DNA from: Acidimicrobiales bacterium
GTDB lineage: Bacteria > Actinomycetota > Acidimicrobiia > Acidimicrobiales > JAVJTC01
NCBI GenBank assembly: GCA_040219085.1
Contig: JAVJTC010000014.1
Coordinates: forward strand, 1-43,058
Direction: 5' to 3'
DNA length: 43,058 bases
Numbering within the stretch: the first letter of the stretch is position 1; each line of letters starts with the position of its first letter. Under the pieces are notes generated by a model, which made no database searches, had not been told where the DNA came from, and saw only the letters and a program-made list of their open reading frames with translations. Shown one piece after another: positions 31,261 to 41,159 of this stretch. The position numbers and the translations under genes were made by a program.

Positions 31261-32670
31261 TCAGCCCCCGATGAGAGCGCGCCGCAGGACCTTGCCGGTC
31301 TGGTTGCGGGGGATCTCGGTGACCACGACCCAACGGGTGGGGACCTTGTAGCCGGCCAGGACATCGCGGGCGTGGCGGACCAGAGAGGCCTCGTCGAGAC
31401 GGCCACCGGGATCGGTCGGGACGACGAATGCGACGACGCTCTCGGACTCGTGCTCGTCGGCGACGCCGACGACCGCGACATCGGCCACCGTCGGGTGTGC
31501 CGCGAGCACGGCCTCCACCTCGGAGGGATCGACGTTCTCGCCGCCGCGGACGATGCGGTCGGCGAGACGACCGCGCAGGAACAGGTAGCCGTCGTCGTCG
31601 ATCACGCCGAGATCGCCGGTGTGGAGCCAGCCGTCGGCGCCGGGCGAGAAGAGGTGCCCGGCCCGTGCGAGCAACTCACCCACCCCGGCATGGTCGGGGT
31701 CGGCAATGGCCGCGGTGACACCGGCGACGGCACGGCCGACACTTCCGGTGAGGCGGTGGTCACCAGCTGCGATCGCCACGTGGTCGGCGGCGTCCAGGTG
31801 GAAGAGCGGGCTGCCCTCCGTCTGGCCGTAGATCTGGTGCACCGCAACCCCGGGAACCGCCTCCACGAGCCGTTCCATGAGCGGCGGCGGCATCGGGGCC
31901 CCGCCGTAGACGAACGTCGACGCGGCCGTGTCGGCCCCGAGCCCATCGGCGTCGAGCAGACGGTCGATCATCGTCGGGACGACGACGACGTGGGTCGCCC
32001 GTCCCGCCACCCGAGCCGCGTACGCCTCGACGGTGAACCGGTCGACGCCGATCCACGTCGCACCCACCCCCAGGGTGACGAAGGCCATTCCGAGCGCCGT
32101 CGTGTGGTGGAACGGCGACGTGGTCGCCAGCACCGAATCGGGGCCGACCCCGAGGATGGACCGGTACAGCTCGGTGCGGGCCACGAGGCGGTCCTGGCGG
32201 ACCCGGACCGGCCGGGGCGGACCGGTCGTTCCCGAGGTGTGCAGGACCGCCGCGAGCCCGGACCCCGACGGGGAGCCCATCTGGCTCGGCAACCGGGCCG
32301 CCCGCGGCCTGCCGGGGATCACACGGGACCCGTCGATCACGTCGGCGGAGGCCGGGTCGGCCACCACCAGTGACGGGTCGACTGCCGCGCACACCGCCGC
32401 CAACTCCGTCGCGGTGTGACGCGGGTTGAGCGGAGCGACCGGACGACCGGTGGCGGCGCCCGCCACGACGAGTGCGAGCGCCGTGGCCGACGAGTCGACG
32501 ACGGCGCCGACCGGCCGACCCGCCGGTGCTCCCAGGTCGTCGAGCCAGCCGGCGAGCGCCGCCGCACGCTCCCGGAGCTCGCCGTAGGTGACGGGGCCGT
32601 CTGATCCGAGGACCGCGATGCGGTCGGCTGGGACCGCGGCGACCCGTCCGGACCACGACGTCGGGTTCAA
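31261..32670 (-). CDS. AMP-dependent acyl-CoA synthetase/ligase family protein
   Basis: 469 residues from a TTG at 32670 that overlaps the pgi stop as TTGA. ANL-superfamily motifs in order are [13 protein letters not shown] (A3), YGQTEGSP (A5), [18 protein letters not shown] (A7), [20 protein letters not shown] (A8, hinge) and [11 protein letters not shown] with the catalytic lysine (A10). The A3 loop has arginine where lysine is usual. It is short (469) for fatty acyl-CoA ligases and could use an aromatic or short acid; the substrate is not readable. Translational coupling to pgi is odd for such an enzyme and may be incidental. Confidence 0.85.
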   Translation of the reverse strand: MNPTSWSGRVAAVPADRIAVLGSDGPVTYGELRERAAALAGWLDDLGAPAGRPVGAVVDSSATALALVVAGAATGRPVAPLNPRHTATELAAVCAAVDPSLVVADPASADVIDGSRVIPGRPRAARLPSQMGSPSGSGLAAVLHTSGTTGPPRPVRVRQDRLVARTELYRSILGVGPDSVLATTSPFHHTTALGMAFVTLGVGATWIGVDRFTVEAYAARVAGRATHVVVVPTMIDRLLDADGLGADTAASTFVYGGAPMPPPLMERLVEAVPGVAVHQIYGQTEGSPLFHLDAADHVAIAAGDHRLTGSVGRAVAGVTAAIADPDHAGVGELLARAGHLFSPGADGWLHTGDLGVIDDDGYLFLRGRLADRIVRGGENVDPSEVEAVLAAHPTVADVAVVGVADEHESESVVAFVVPTDPGGRLDEASLVRHARDVLAGYKVPTRWVVVTEIPRNQTGKVLRRALIGG

Positions 32671-34277
32671 CTCCGCCGGCCCGCTCTGATCCGTCGCAGC
32701 AGCGCGGCGGTCGACGCGTCGTGATCCGAGAAGTCCGGTTCGCTTTCGGCGGTGAGCTCATCGGCGATCGTGGTGGCGAGGACCTTGCCCAGTTCCACGC
32801 CCCACTGGTCGAAGCTGTCGATCTGCCAGATCACCCCCTGGACGAAGACCTTGTGCTCGTAGAGAGCGATGAGCTGACCCAGAACCCCCGGCGTCAGCAT
32901 CGGCGCGAGGATCACGTTGGTGGGGCGATTGCCTTCGAAGTCGCGGTGCGGCTCCGCCTCGTTGCGCCGACCGAACGCGAGCGCCTCGGCCTGCGCGACC
33001 AGGTTGGCGAGCAGCAGGTCGTGGTGCCCCGCCACCTCGTGATTCGGGTGGATGAACCCGATCAGGTCCGCCGGCACGAGCTTCGTGCCCTGGTGGAGGA
33101 GCTGATAGAAGGCGTGCTGGCCGTTGGTTCCGGGCTGACCCCACACGATCGGTCCGGTCTGCCAGCCGACACGCTCGCCGGCGAGCGTCGTCGACTTGCC
33201 GTTCGACTCCATGTCCAGTTGCTGGAGATAGGCGGTCAGCCGGGCGAGGTGGTGGTCGTAGGGCAGCACGGCATGACTGTCGGCACCCCAGAAGTTGCCG
33301 TACCAGACGCCCAACAGGCCGAGCAGCACCGGAAGGTTCTGCGCCAGCGGCGCTGTGCGGAAGTGCTCGTCGACCGAACGGAAGCCCGCCAGCATCTCCG
33401 AGAACGCCGGCGGACCGATCGCGATCATCAACGAAAGGCCGATGGCCGAGTCCAGTGAGTACCGTCCCCCGACCCAGTCCCAGAAGCCGAACATGTTCGC
33501 GGTGTCGATGCCGAACTCGCGCACCCGCTGCGCGCTGGTCGACACCGCGACGAAATGCCGCGCGACCGCGGCCTCGCCGAGCCGGTCGGTCAGCCATGCA
33601 CGCGCCGAGCGGGCGTTGGTCAGCGTCTCGACCGTGCCGAACGACTTGGACGACACGATGAACAGCGTCTCGGCCGGATCCAGATCGTGCAGCGCCCACC
33701 ACACGTCGTTCCCGTCGACGTTGGAGACGAACCGGACGTCGAGGCCACCGTGGCCGAACGAGGCGAGAGCCTGGGCCGCCATCTCAGGGCCCAGATGCGA
33801 CCCGCCGATGCCGATGTTCACCACCGTGCGGATCCGACGACCGGTCGCGCCCGTCCAGTGCCCGTCACGCACGCCGTTCGCGAAATCGGCCATCGCGTCG
33901 AGGACCTCGTGGACCTGTTCGGCCACGTCCACTCCGTCGACCATCCACGGCTCGCCCCGGGGTGCCCGCAGCGCCGTGTGCAGCACGGCCCGGTTCTCGG
34001 TCGTGTTGATCGCCTCGCCCGCGAACATCGCCTCGATCCGCTCCGGAACACCCGCTGTGCGCGCCAACTCGACGAGCAGGCCCACCGTCTCCGCGGTCAC
34101 GAGGTTCTTCGACCAGTCGACGTGCAGGTCACCGACGTCGCTGCTCATGGCCCCGACGCGGTCGGGGTCCGCGTCGAAGAGATCGCGCAGGTGCGTGCCC
34201 TTCAGCGTCTTCGCGTGTTCCACGAGCGCGGCCCACTGGCGGGTGCGGTCGATGGGCGTCGTCGGCGGTTCGAACAT
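32667..34277 (-). CDS. pgi: Glucose-6-phosphate isomerase
   Basis: 536 residues from the ATG at 34277, with CGGAGA 5 nt upstream; the frame extends farther as a shadow. It interconverts glucose 6-phosphate and fructose 6-phosphate. Family signatures present are [57 protein letters not shown], and near the end [21 protein letters not shown]. It is divergent from gnd-zwf-kinase-pgl, so the branch point of glycolysis and the pentose phosphate pathway is encoded around one intergenic region. Confidence 0.96.
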   Translation of the reverse strand: MFEPPTTPIDRTRQWAALVEHAKTLKGTHLRDLFDADPDRVGAMSSDVGDLHVDWSKNLVTAETVGLLVELARTAGVPERIEAMFAGEAINTTENRAVLHTALRAPRGEPWMVDGVDVAEQVHEVLDAMADFANGVRDGHWTGATGRRIRTVVNIGIGGSHLGPEMAAQALASFGHGGLDVRFVSNVDGNDVWWALHDLDPAETLFIVSSKSFGTVETLTNARSARAWLTDRLGEAAVARHFVAVSTSAQRVREFGIDTANMFGFWDWVGGRYSLDSAIGLSLMIAIGPPAFSEMLAGFRSVDEHFRTAPLAQNLPVLLGLLGVWYGNFWGADSHAVLPYDHHLARLTAYLQQLDMESNGKSTTLAGERVGWQTGPIVWGQPGTNGQHAFYQLLHQGTKLVPADLIGFIHPNHEVAGHHDLLLANLVAQAEALAFGRRNEAEPHRDFEGNRPTNVILAPMLTPGVLGQLIALYEHKVFVQGVIWQIDSFDQWGVELGKVLATTIADELTAESEPDFSDHDASTAALLRRIRAGRRS

Positions 34278-34320
34278 CGGGTCTCCGAAGTCTGGTGGTC
34301 CGGGCCGGTCGTGCACCCCA

Positions 34321-34326
34321 ACGCTA
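34321..34326 (-). promoter_or_regulatory. -10 box TAGCGT for pgi
   Basis: TAGCGT on the minus strand, 43 nt before the pgi ATG, implying a leader of about 37 nt that contains the CGGAGA ribosome site. The flanking bases CCTAGCGTTGG are also found at the glycosylase promoter. Confidence 0.4.
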
Positions 34327-34429
34327 GGAGGTCCCCACCGTGGCGCGTGCCGCCCGGCCCGACTGGTGCGACAGCGGCTGCGTCGACGACATGAGGCACC
34401 ATGGAGACAACCCCGCGGAGAGGACGACA

Positions 34430-35457
<1,028 letters not shown>

Positions 35458-35461
<4 letters not shown>

Positions 35462-36846
35462 CGCCGACCCCGTCCGACGGCGCCGACGCCGATGCGCTGG
35501 TTCTCTTCGGCATCACCGGCGACCTCGCCCGCAAGAAGTTGTTCACCGCCCTCTACTCGTTGACGCGCCGTGGGCGCCTCGACATGCCCGTGATCGGCGT
35601 CGCGTCCTCGGACTGGTCCGTCGACCAGCTCCACGACCGGGCGCGGACCTCGCTGGTCGAGCAGGGCGTCACGATCGACGACGACGTGTTCGACCGTCTC
35701 GCGGCGAACCTCCACTACGTCTCGGGCGACTACCGGGAGGAGGCGACCTACAGCCGCCTCGCGGAGCTGACCGACGGCGCCGCCTGCCCGGTGTGTTACC
35801 TCGCGATTCCGCCGTCGCTGTTCGACGACGTCGTGGAGGGGCTGGCATCTGTGGACGCCAACCGGGGCCGGGTCGTCGTGGAGAAACCCTTCGGGCGCGA
35901 CCTCGCGTCTGCCCGGGAACTCAACGACGTGATCGCCCGCCACTACCCGGAGTCCGACATCTTCCGGATCGACCACTTCCTCGGAAAGGAGGAGATGCAG
36001 AACCTGATGGTGTTCCGGTTCGCGAACTCGATCCTCGAGCCGGTGTGGAACCGCCACTACGTCGACCACGTGCAGATCACGATGGCCGAGGACTTCGGCA
36101 TCGGCTCGCGTGGCCGGTTCTACGAGGGTGTCGGCGCACTGCGCGACGTCCTGCAGAACCATCTGTTGCAGATGGTCGCGCTCCTCGGGATGGAACCGCC
36201 CGTGTCCGAATCCCCCGAGGCCCTCCGCGACGAACGCGTCAAGGTCCTCCAGGCCGTCCGGGCGCTCGAAGAGGAGACCATCGTGCGCGGACAGTACGAC
36301 GGCTACCGCGGCGAGGACCACGTCGACCCCTACTCCGACACCGAGACGTTCGTCGCGGCGCGCCTCGAGATCGACTCGTGGCGCTGGGCGGGGGTCCCCT
36401 GGTACATCCGCACGGGCAAGGCGCTACCGGTGACGGTCACCGAGGCCACCGTCGTGTTCCAGGCACCACCCCGTCCGCTCTTCGCCGATGCGATGTGCCA
36501 ACCGGAACCGAACCGACTGCGCTTCCGGATGAAGCCGGACGGCTCCATCTCGCTGTCGATGCAGTCCAAGAAGCCCGGCGACGCTCTCGTCAGCCACACC
36601 GTCGACCTCGACGTCGACCCCGGTGAGTCCGCGGCCGGAACCCCCGCCTACGAACGCCTCCTCGACGACGCGCTGACCGGCGATCCGCGCCATTTCGCCC
36701 GCCAGGACGGTGTGGAGGAGGCCTGGCGCATCGTGGACCGCGTCCTCGACCACGCCCGCCCGGTCGAGCCGTACGAGCAGGGCTCGTGGGGGCCCACCGG
36801 GGCGGACAGCCTCACCGCGGGGAGAGCGTGGATCCCATGCCATTGA
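35458..36846 (+). CDS. zwf: Glucose-6-phosphate 1-dehydrogenase
   Basis: 462 residues. It oxidises glucose 6-phosphate to the lactone with NAD(P)+. The nucleotide-binding [15 protein letters not shown], the [14 protein letters not shown] loop and the active-site signature [15 protein letters not shown] are all present, as are [20 protein letters not shown] (the family motif) and [15 protein letters not shown] overlap with gnd. No opcA-type partner gene is present in the operon, unlike in Streptomyces and mycobacteria. Confidence 0.96.
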
Positions 36847-37742
36847 CCGGACGAACCGAGTCGGTCGTCGCCGTCGACCTCGGTGGGACGAACATGCGCT
36901 GTGCGATCGTCGACGCCGACGGCGACCTGCACGCGCGTATCCAACGGCCGACCCCGCACGACGAGCCCTGCACGGTCGCCCTCGTCGACCTCGTCGGCCG
37001 GGTACGCGACAGCGTCGACGATCCACCCGGGATCATCGTGATGGGTGTCCCCGGACGCGTGGACTACGAGACCCGCTCACTCGTCTCGGGGCCGAACCTC
37101 CCCGCCGGCTGGGTCGACGAACTCGCGGCGGCGCCACTCGCCGACCAACTCGGCGCCGAGGTCCACCTGGCCAACGACGCGGACCTGGCAGCGGTGGGCG
37201 AGGTGGCCTTCGGCGCCGCACAGGGGCACCGCAACGTCGCCTACGTCACGATCTCGACCGGAGTCGGCGGTGGTGTCGTCCTCGACGGGAAGCTCGCCCG
37301 CAGCCGGTGGTCCCTGGCGGAGGTCGGTCACACGGTCGTGAGCCTCGAACGCTGGCGCGCTGGCCTGGACCCGACGGTGGAGGGGATCGGAGCGGGCCCG
37401 GCCATCGCGCTCGCGGCGGCCGAGGCCGGACTGCCCGGGGACGCGAAACGGATCTCGGAGATGGTCCGGGCCGGTGACCCCGCCGCCACCGCGGTGTGGG
37501 ATGACGCCCTGCGCGCATCGGGGGCCGGGATCGTGAACGTGGTTCACCTGTTCGGCCCCGACGTCGTCGTCGTCGGAGGTGGAGTCGGCCTCAACGACGA
37601 CATCGTGCTCGACCGGCTCGGCCGGATCCTCGACGAGATCGGCCCGGCCGAGATCATCGGCCGGGTGGCCCTCGTGCGGGCCGCCCTCGGCGACGACGCC
37701 GCTCTCAGTGGTGGAGCCGCCTGGCGGGCGGCCTTCGGATGA
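36828..37742 (+). CDS. ROK-family sugar kinase (probable glucokinase)
   Basis: 304 residues from the GTG at 36828, which has GGGGAG close upstream; an ATG at 36837 is an alternative. The phosphate-binding [14 protein letters not shown], the catalytic-aspartate segment [12 protein letters not shown] and [13 protein letters not shown] mark the ROK family. The usual zinc site CxCGxxGCxE after EVGH is absent: the segment reads [18 protein letters not shown]. Position between zwf and pgl makes glucose the likely substrate. It overlaps zwf by 19 nt and pgl by 4 nt (ATGA). Confidence 0.87.
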   Translation: MDPMPLTGRTESVVAVDLGGTNMRCAIVDADGDLHARIQRPTPHDEPCTVALVDLVGRVRDSVDDPPGIIVMGVPGRVDYETRSLVSGPNLPAGWVDELAAAPLADQLGAEVHLANDADLAAVGEVAFGAAQGHRNVAYVTISTGVGGGVVLDGKLARSRWSLAEVGHTVVSLERWRAGLDPTVEGIGAGPAIALAAAEAGLPGDAKRISEMVRAGDPAATAVWDDALRASGAGIVNVVHLFGPDVVVVGGGVGLNDDIVLDRLGRILDEIGPAEIIGRVALVRAALGDDAALSGGAAWRAAFG

Positions 37743-38473
37743 CCGGAGCCGACCACCCGCCGGACAGCGACAGGACCTTCGGCCGGGTGCTCGTCGGCGA
37801 CGACCCTGCGGTGACGGCTGCCGCGCTCGTGGCCGAACGCGGGCGCACGGCCCTCGCCGAACGCGGCCGGTTCGTCCTCGCGCTCAGCGGTGGGTCGACT
37901 CCTCGCCCCCTCTTCGAGGCCCTCGCCTCGCAACGACTCGACTGGGACCGGGTCCACCTCGTCCAGGTCGACGAGCGCGTCGTCGGTCGCGACTCACCCG
38001 AGCGCAACCTCGTGGACATCGAACGTCTGCTCCGCGCGCCGCTCGCCGACGCCGGTACCGCGCCGACCCTCCACCCGATGCCGGTCGACGGCGACGCGGA
38101 TGCCGGTGCCCTGCGATACGCCGACGAACTCGCCGCCGTCGCCGGCGAACCACCTGTCATCGATGTCGTCCACCTCGGACTCGGCGCCGACGGGCACACG
38201 GCCTCGCTGGTGCCCGGGGACGCGGGACTGCTCGTCGTCGACCGCGACGTCACGGTCACGGCCCCGTACCAGGGAAGACCCCGGATGACCCTCACCTTCC
38301 CTGCGATCGCGCGGTCCCGCCTCGTCGTGTGGTTCGTGACGGGCGCCGGGAAGGCACCGGTGACGCGCCGCCTCGTCGACGGCGACACCTCGATCCCGGC
38401 GGCGAGGATCGCGACCCCCGAACAGATCCTGGTGTGTGACCGAGCCGCCGGCGCCGACCTCGTCGACCGCTGA
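37739..38473 (+). CDS. pgl: 6-phosphogluconolactonase
   Basis: 244 residues. It hydrolyses 6-phosphogluconolactone in the oxidative pentose phosphate pathway. The DevB/SOL-type signatures are LALSGGSTPRPLFEAL, VDERVVGRDSPERN and HLGLGADGHTASLVPG. It closes the gnd-zwf-kinase-pgl operon (ATGA overlap). Its stop codon abuts the stop of the convergent DUF1684 gene exactly (TGATCA). Confidence 0.94.
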   Translation: MTGADHPPDSDRTFGRVLVGDDPAVTAAALVAERGRTALAERGRFVLALSGGSTPRPLFEALASQRLDWDRVHLVQVDERVVGRDSPERNLVDIERLLRAPLADAGTAPTLHPMPVDGDADAGALRYADELAAVAGEPPVIDVVHLGLGADGHTASLVPGDAGLLVVDRDVTVTAPYQGRPRMTLTFPAIARSRLVVWFVTGAGKAPVTRRLVDGDTSIPAARIATPEQILVCDRAAGADLVDR

Positions 38474-39121
38474 TCAGCCGACCGGGTCCATCTCCCCCAC
38501 CGCAACCTCCACCTCGAGGTGGTTCGCGCCCGGAGCGAGCGGACACGACCACCGTGGATCCCACGCGCACGACGGGTGGTAGGCGAAGTTGAAGTCCAGC
38601 CACAACAGATCGGCCCCGTCGGGAGCGACCCCGGCCCCGCCCAGGTCGGCGCCCTTGGCGGTGTCGAGCAGGTATCGGCCGCCGCCATAGGTCTGCACGC
38701 CACACGTGGCGTCTCGGAAGGGGACGAAGAGCCCACCGGAGTACTCCTCGATCCACCACACGCCGAGGCGCATCTCGACACCGGCCCGCTCGAACACCGC
38801 GTCACCCACGCGGCTGTAGGGCGTCGTCCCCGCGCCGCTGTGACTCAACGGGGTCACGCCGTCCCCGTCGACCGCCGCACCGGTCGTCGTGTCCAGCTTC
38901 GCGACGAGACACCACGTCGGGTCGTACGCGAAGAACGGCGCACCGTCGAAGCCGGGCCGGTTCGCGGGGACGACGGGGGACATCGGATGGTCGGCGAAGA
39001 GCCGGTCGCGATCGGCCCGCCACGCCGACCACGACCCCTGCGAGCATCCGGCGGCCCTCACCTCCGAATAGATCTCCGCCACGCGACTCCGATACGAGGT
39101 GAGGGAGATGGCGTCACGCAC
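38474..39121 (-). CDS. DUF1684 family protein
   Basis: 215 residues if started at the GTG at 39121, which lies 7 nt after TACGGT; a GTG at 39130 inside that box is less likely. The family core is clear: FVPFRDATCGVQTYGGGRYL, then LLWLDFNFAYHPSCAWDPRWSCPL (read as LDFNFAYHPSCAW and WSCPL) and LEVEVAVGEM. The function is unknown. No signal peptide is visible, so it is presumably cytosolic. Possibly leaderless. Confidence 0.85.
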   Translation of the reverse strand: MRDAISLTSYRSRVAEIYSEVRAAGCSQGSWSAWRADRDRLFADHPMSPVVPANRPGFDGAPFFAYDPTWCLVAKLDTTTGAAVDGDGVTPLSHSGAGTTPYSRVGDAVFERAGVEMRLGVWWIEEYSGGLFVPFRDATCGVQTYGGGRYLLDTAKGADLGGAGVAPDGADLLWLDFNFAYHPSCAWDPRWSCPLAPGANHLEVEVAVGEMDPVG

Positions 39122-39128
39122 CGCGCCC

Positions 39129-39134
39129 ACCGTA
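39129..39134 (-). promoter_or_regulatory. -10 box TACGGT for the DUF1684 gene
   Basis: TACGGT on the minus strand, 7 nt before the GTG at 39121; used here to choose the start codon. Confidence 0.45.
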
Positions 39135-39168
39135 GGCGCGGCTCCTCACGGTGTGGGCCGCGAGTGCG

Positions 39169-39174
39169 TACTCT
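39169..39174 (+). promoter_or_regulatory. -10 box TACTCT for the AI-2E family gene
   Basis: TACTCT about 36 nt upstream of the GTG at 39211, giving a leader of about 30 nt that includes a GGGGGA ribosome site. Confidence 0.4.
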
Positions 39175-39210
39175 CGCGGTGGCGACACCGACCGCCACGG
39201 GGGATCCACG

Positions 39211-40398
39211 GTGACCGAGCGCGAGGACGACACCGAACCGGACGACGGGACTGAACCGGCGGCGCCGACGGGACGACTACGACCCGGGTCCGAGATCCCC
39301 GCGTGGCTCGACCGGGCCGCCGGCTGGTCGTGGCGCATCCTGTTGATCGCGGCACTCGCAGGTCTCGCGGGATGGCTCTTCCTACGGATGCGGATCGTCG
39401 TGCTTCCCGTCTTCGTCGCCCTGCTCGGCACCGCTGTCCTCTACCCACCCGTCGCGTGGCTGAAGCGACGGGGAATCCCCGCCGCCATCGCGGCGCTGCT
39501 CGTGTCGCTTCTCGCGGTGCTGGCCACAGCGGGCGCGGTCTCCGTCGTGTCGGTGGCACTCGTCGACGAACTCGGCGACAACGAGCAGTGGAACGAGGTG
39601 CTCGACGACGTCCGGGACTGGCTGCAGACCGGCCCCCTGGACCTCGACGAGACCCAGGTCGACGACCTCGAGAACCGGGTCCGTGACGGCCTCTCCGACG
39701 GCCTGATCGGTAACGGCGTCGACCGTGTCCGCCTGGTGGCCGAACTCGCCACCGGCGTCTTTCTCGCAGGCATCCTGACGTTCTTCTTCCTCAAGGACGG
39801 CGACCGCATCTGGACCTGGCTCGTCAGCCGGATCGCGCCGAACAGGGCGCCACACGTCGACCGGGCCGGACAGGCGGCGTTCACATCCCTGAGCCGCTAC
39901 ATGACCGCCGTGGCGATCACCGGCGTGATCGACGCGGTCGCCATCTCGCTGGGGCTCGTGCTGATCGGCGTCCCGCTCGTGGTCCCCCTCGCGATCATCA
40001 CGTTCTTCGGCGCGTTCTTCCCGATCGTCGGAGCGACGACGGCCGGTGCGATCGCGACGATCGTCGCGCTGGTGGCCAACGGTCCGGTCGACGCGGTCCT
40101 CGTCGCAGGTGTCGCACTCGCCGTCCAGCAACTCGAAGGCGACGTGCTCATGCCGATTCTCATGCGTAGGGCCGTGGAGCTGCATCCGGTGGCGGTGCTG
40201 GTCGCGCTCGGCGCCGGTGGAGCCCTCGCCGGCCTGCTCGGCGCATTCGTCGCCGTACCGCTCGCGGCGATGGGACTAGCGGCGATGTCGACGTGGCCCC
40301 GACCCGAGGCGCTTCAGACCGGCGGAGCGCAACCCCGCGAGCTGCACTTCGACGAGATCGACGAGACCGGGACCGGGACCGCAGGCGACGACGACTGA
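39211..40398 (+). CDS. AI-2E family (PerM-like) membrane transporter
   Basis: About 395 residues from the GTG at 39211, with GGGGGA just upstream; a longer frame to 39151 includes the -10 box. An acidic N-terminal 35 residues precede seven or so membrane spans. Family landmarks are [22 protein letters not shown], the central extramembrane helices, [18 protein letters not shown], and [18 protein letters not shown] through [13 protein letters not shown] and [17 protein letters not shown]. The family contains exporters of varied small molecules or ions; the name does not prove an AI-2 role. A short acidic tail closes the protein. Confidence 0.9.
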   Translation: MTEREDDTEPDDGTEPAAPTGRLRPGSEIPAWLDRAAGWSWRILLIAALAGLAGWLFLRMRIVVLPVFVALLGTAVLYPPVAWLKRRGIPAAIAALLVSLLAVLATAGAVSVVSVALVDELGDNEQWNEVLDDVRDWLQTGPLDLDETQVDDLENRVRDGLSDGLIGNGVDRVRLVAELATGVFLAGILTFFFLKDGDRIWTWLVSRIAPNRAPHVDRAGQAAFTSLSRYMTAVAITGVIDAVAISLGLVLIGVPLVVPLAIITFFGAFFPIVGATTAGAIATIVALVANGPVDAVLVAGVALAVQQLEGDVLMPILMRRAVELHPVAVLVALGAGGALAGLLGAFVAVPLAAMGLAAMSTWPRPEALQTGGAQPRELHFDEIDETGTGTAGDDD

Positions 40399-40418
40399 CG
40401 AGCGGCGCCGAGAACCGA

Positions 40419-41087
40419 TCAGGAACCGGAGACGAGGATCCTCTCCGACGCGAAGGAGCCGACCCCGACCGTGCTGCCGTCGATCTCCACGGTGGTCGTC
40501 CCGTCGGGCGACATCGCGGTCACTACACCGATCCGCCCCGGGACGACCGCCGAGTCCTCGAGGAAGTCCAGCAGTCCCGGGCGGAACTCGAGCTCCTCGG
40601 GGATCCGCTCGACGGTGAAGCGCGCCCCCACCCTCAGGCTCGACAGCTCGACGAGTTCGGGCGGCCGCTCATAGGACGAACCGGGAATCGGGTTGCCGTG
40701 CGGACAGGTCGTCGGATCGTCGAGCACCCGGATCATCGCCGACTCGACCACAGGGGAGATGACGTGTTCCCACTTCCCGGCCTCATGGTGGGCCTCGGTC
40801 CAGCTCAACCCGAGCACGTCGGTCAGGAAGCGCTCGGCGATCCGGTGACGACGAACCACCTGGCGGGCCAGCACCTCGCCATCCGCACTGAGCGCGATCG
40901 AGCCACCGTCGAGGACCACCAGCCCGTCCTTCTCGAGTTTGCGCACCATCTCCGACACGGCCGGCCGGGACACCTCCAGTCGTTCCGCGATCCGCGCCTG
41001 GATGACATCCACGCCGTCTTCGGCCAACTCGAAGATCGTCTCGCAGTACTCCTCGAAGGCGGGGTGGTACTCGGGCGCCTCGTACAT
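40419..41087 (-). CDS. DtxR/MntR-family metal-dependent repressor
   Basis: 222 residues. The winged helix at the N-terminus ([41 protein letters not shown] split at about residue 40) is followed by the metal-binding dimer domain ([38 protein letters not shown]) and a C-terminal SH3/FeoA-like domain. Compared with DtxR, the residues at the Met10 and Cys102 positions appear to be Glu and Gly. The Mn(II)- or Fe(II)-response is thus open. TACAAT lies 6 nt before the ATG (leaderless). Divergent from valS. Confidence 0.9.
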   Translation of the reverse strand: MYEAPEYHPAFEEYCETIFELAEDGVDVIQARIAERLEVSRPAVSEMVRKLEKDGLVVLDGGSIALSADGEVLARQVVRRHRIAERFLTDVLGLSWTEAHHEAGKWEHVISPVVESAMIRVLDDPTTCPHGNPIPGSSYERPPELVELSSLRVGARFTVERIPEELEFRPGLLDFLEDSAVVPGRIGVVTAMSPDGTTTVEIDGSTVGVGSFASERILVSGS

Positions 41088-41099
41088 GGGCCCATTGTA
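41083..41099. promoter_or_regulatory. Near-palindrome over the metalloregulator start and -10 box
   Basis: TACATGGGCCCATTGTA is an almost perfect dyad covering the ATG (41085-41087) and the -10 box TACAAT (41094-41099, minus strand). A repressor bound here would block its own transcription, so it is a candidate autoregulatory operator. Confidence 0.4.
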
Positions 41100-41144
41100 G
41101 GAGTGTCGGCGGCGTCGACGCCGTGGCGTACGGGATGGGACCGG

Positions 41145-41150
41145 TACCGT
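41145..41150 (+). promoter_or_regulatory. -10 box TACCGT for valS
   Basis: TACCGT 9 nt upstream of the ATG at 41160, predicting a leader of about 3 nt. Confidence 0.4.
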
Positions 41151-41159
41151 GTTGCGACG

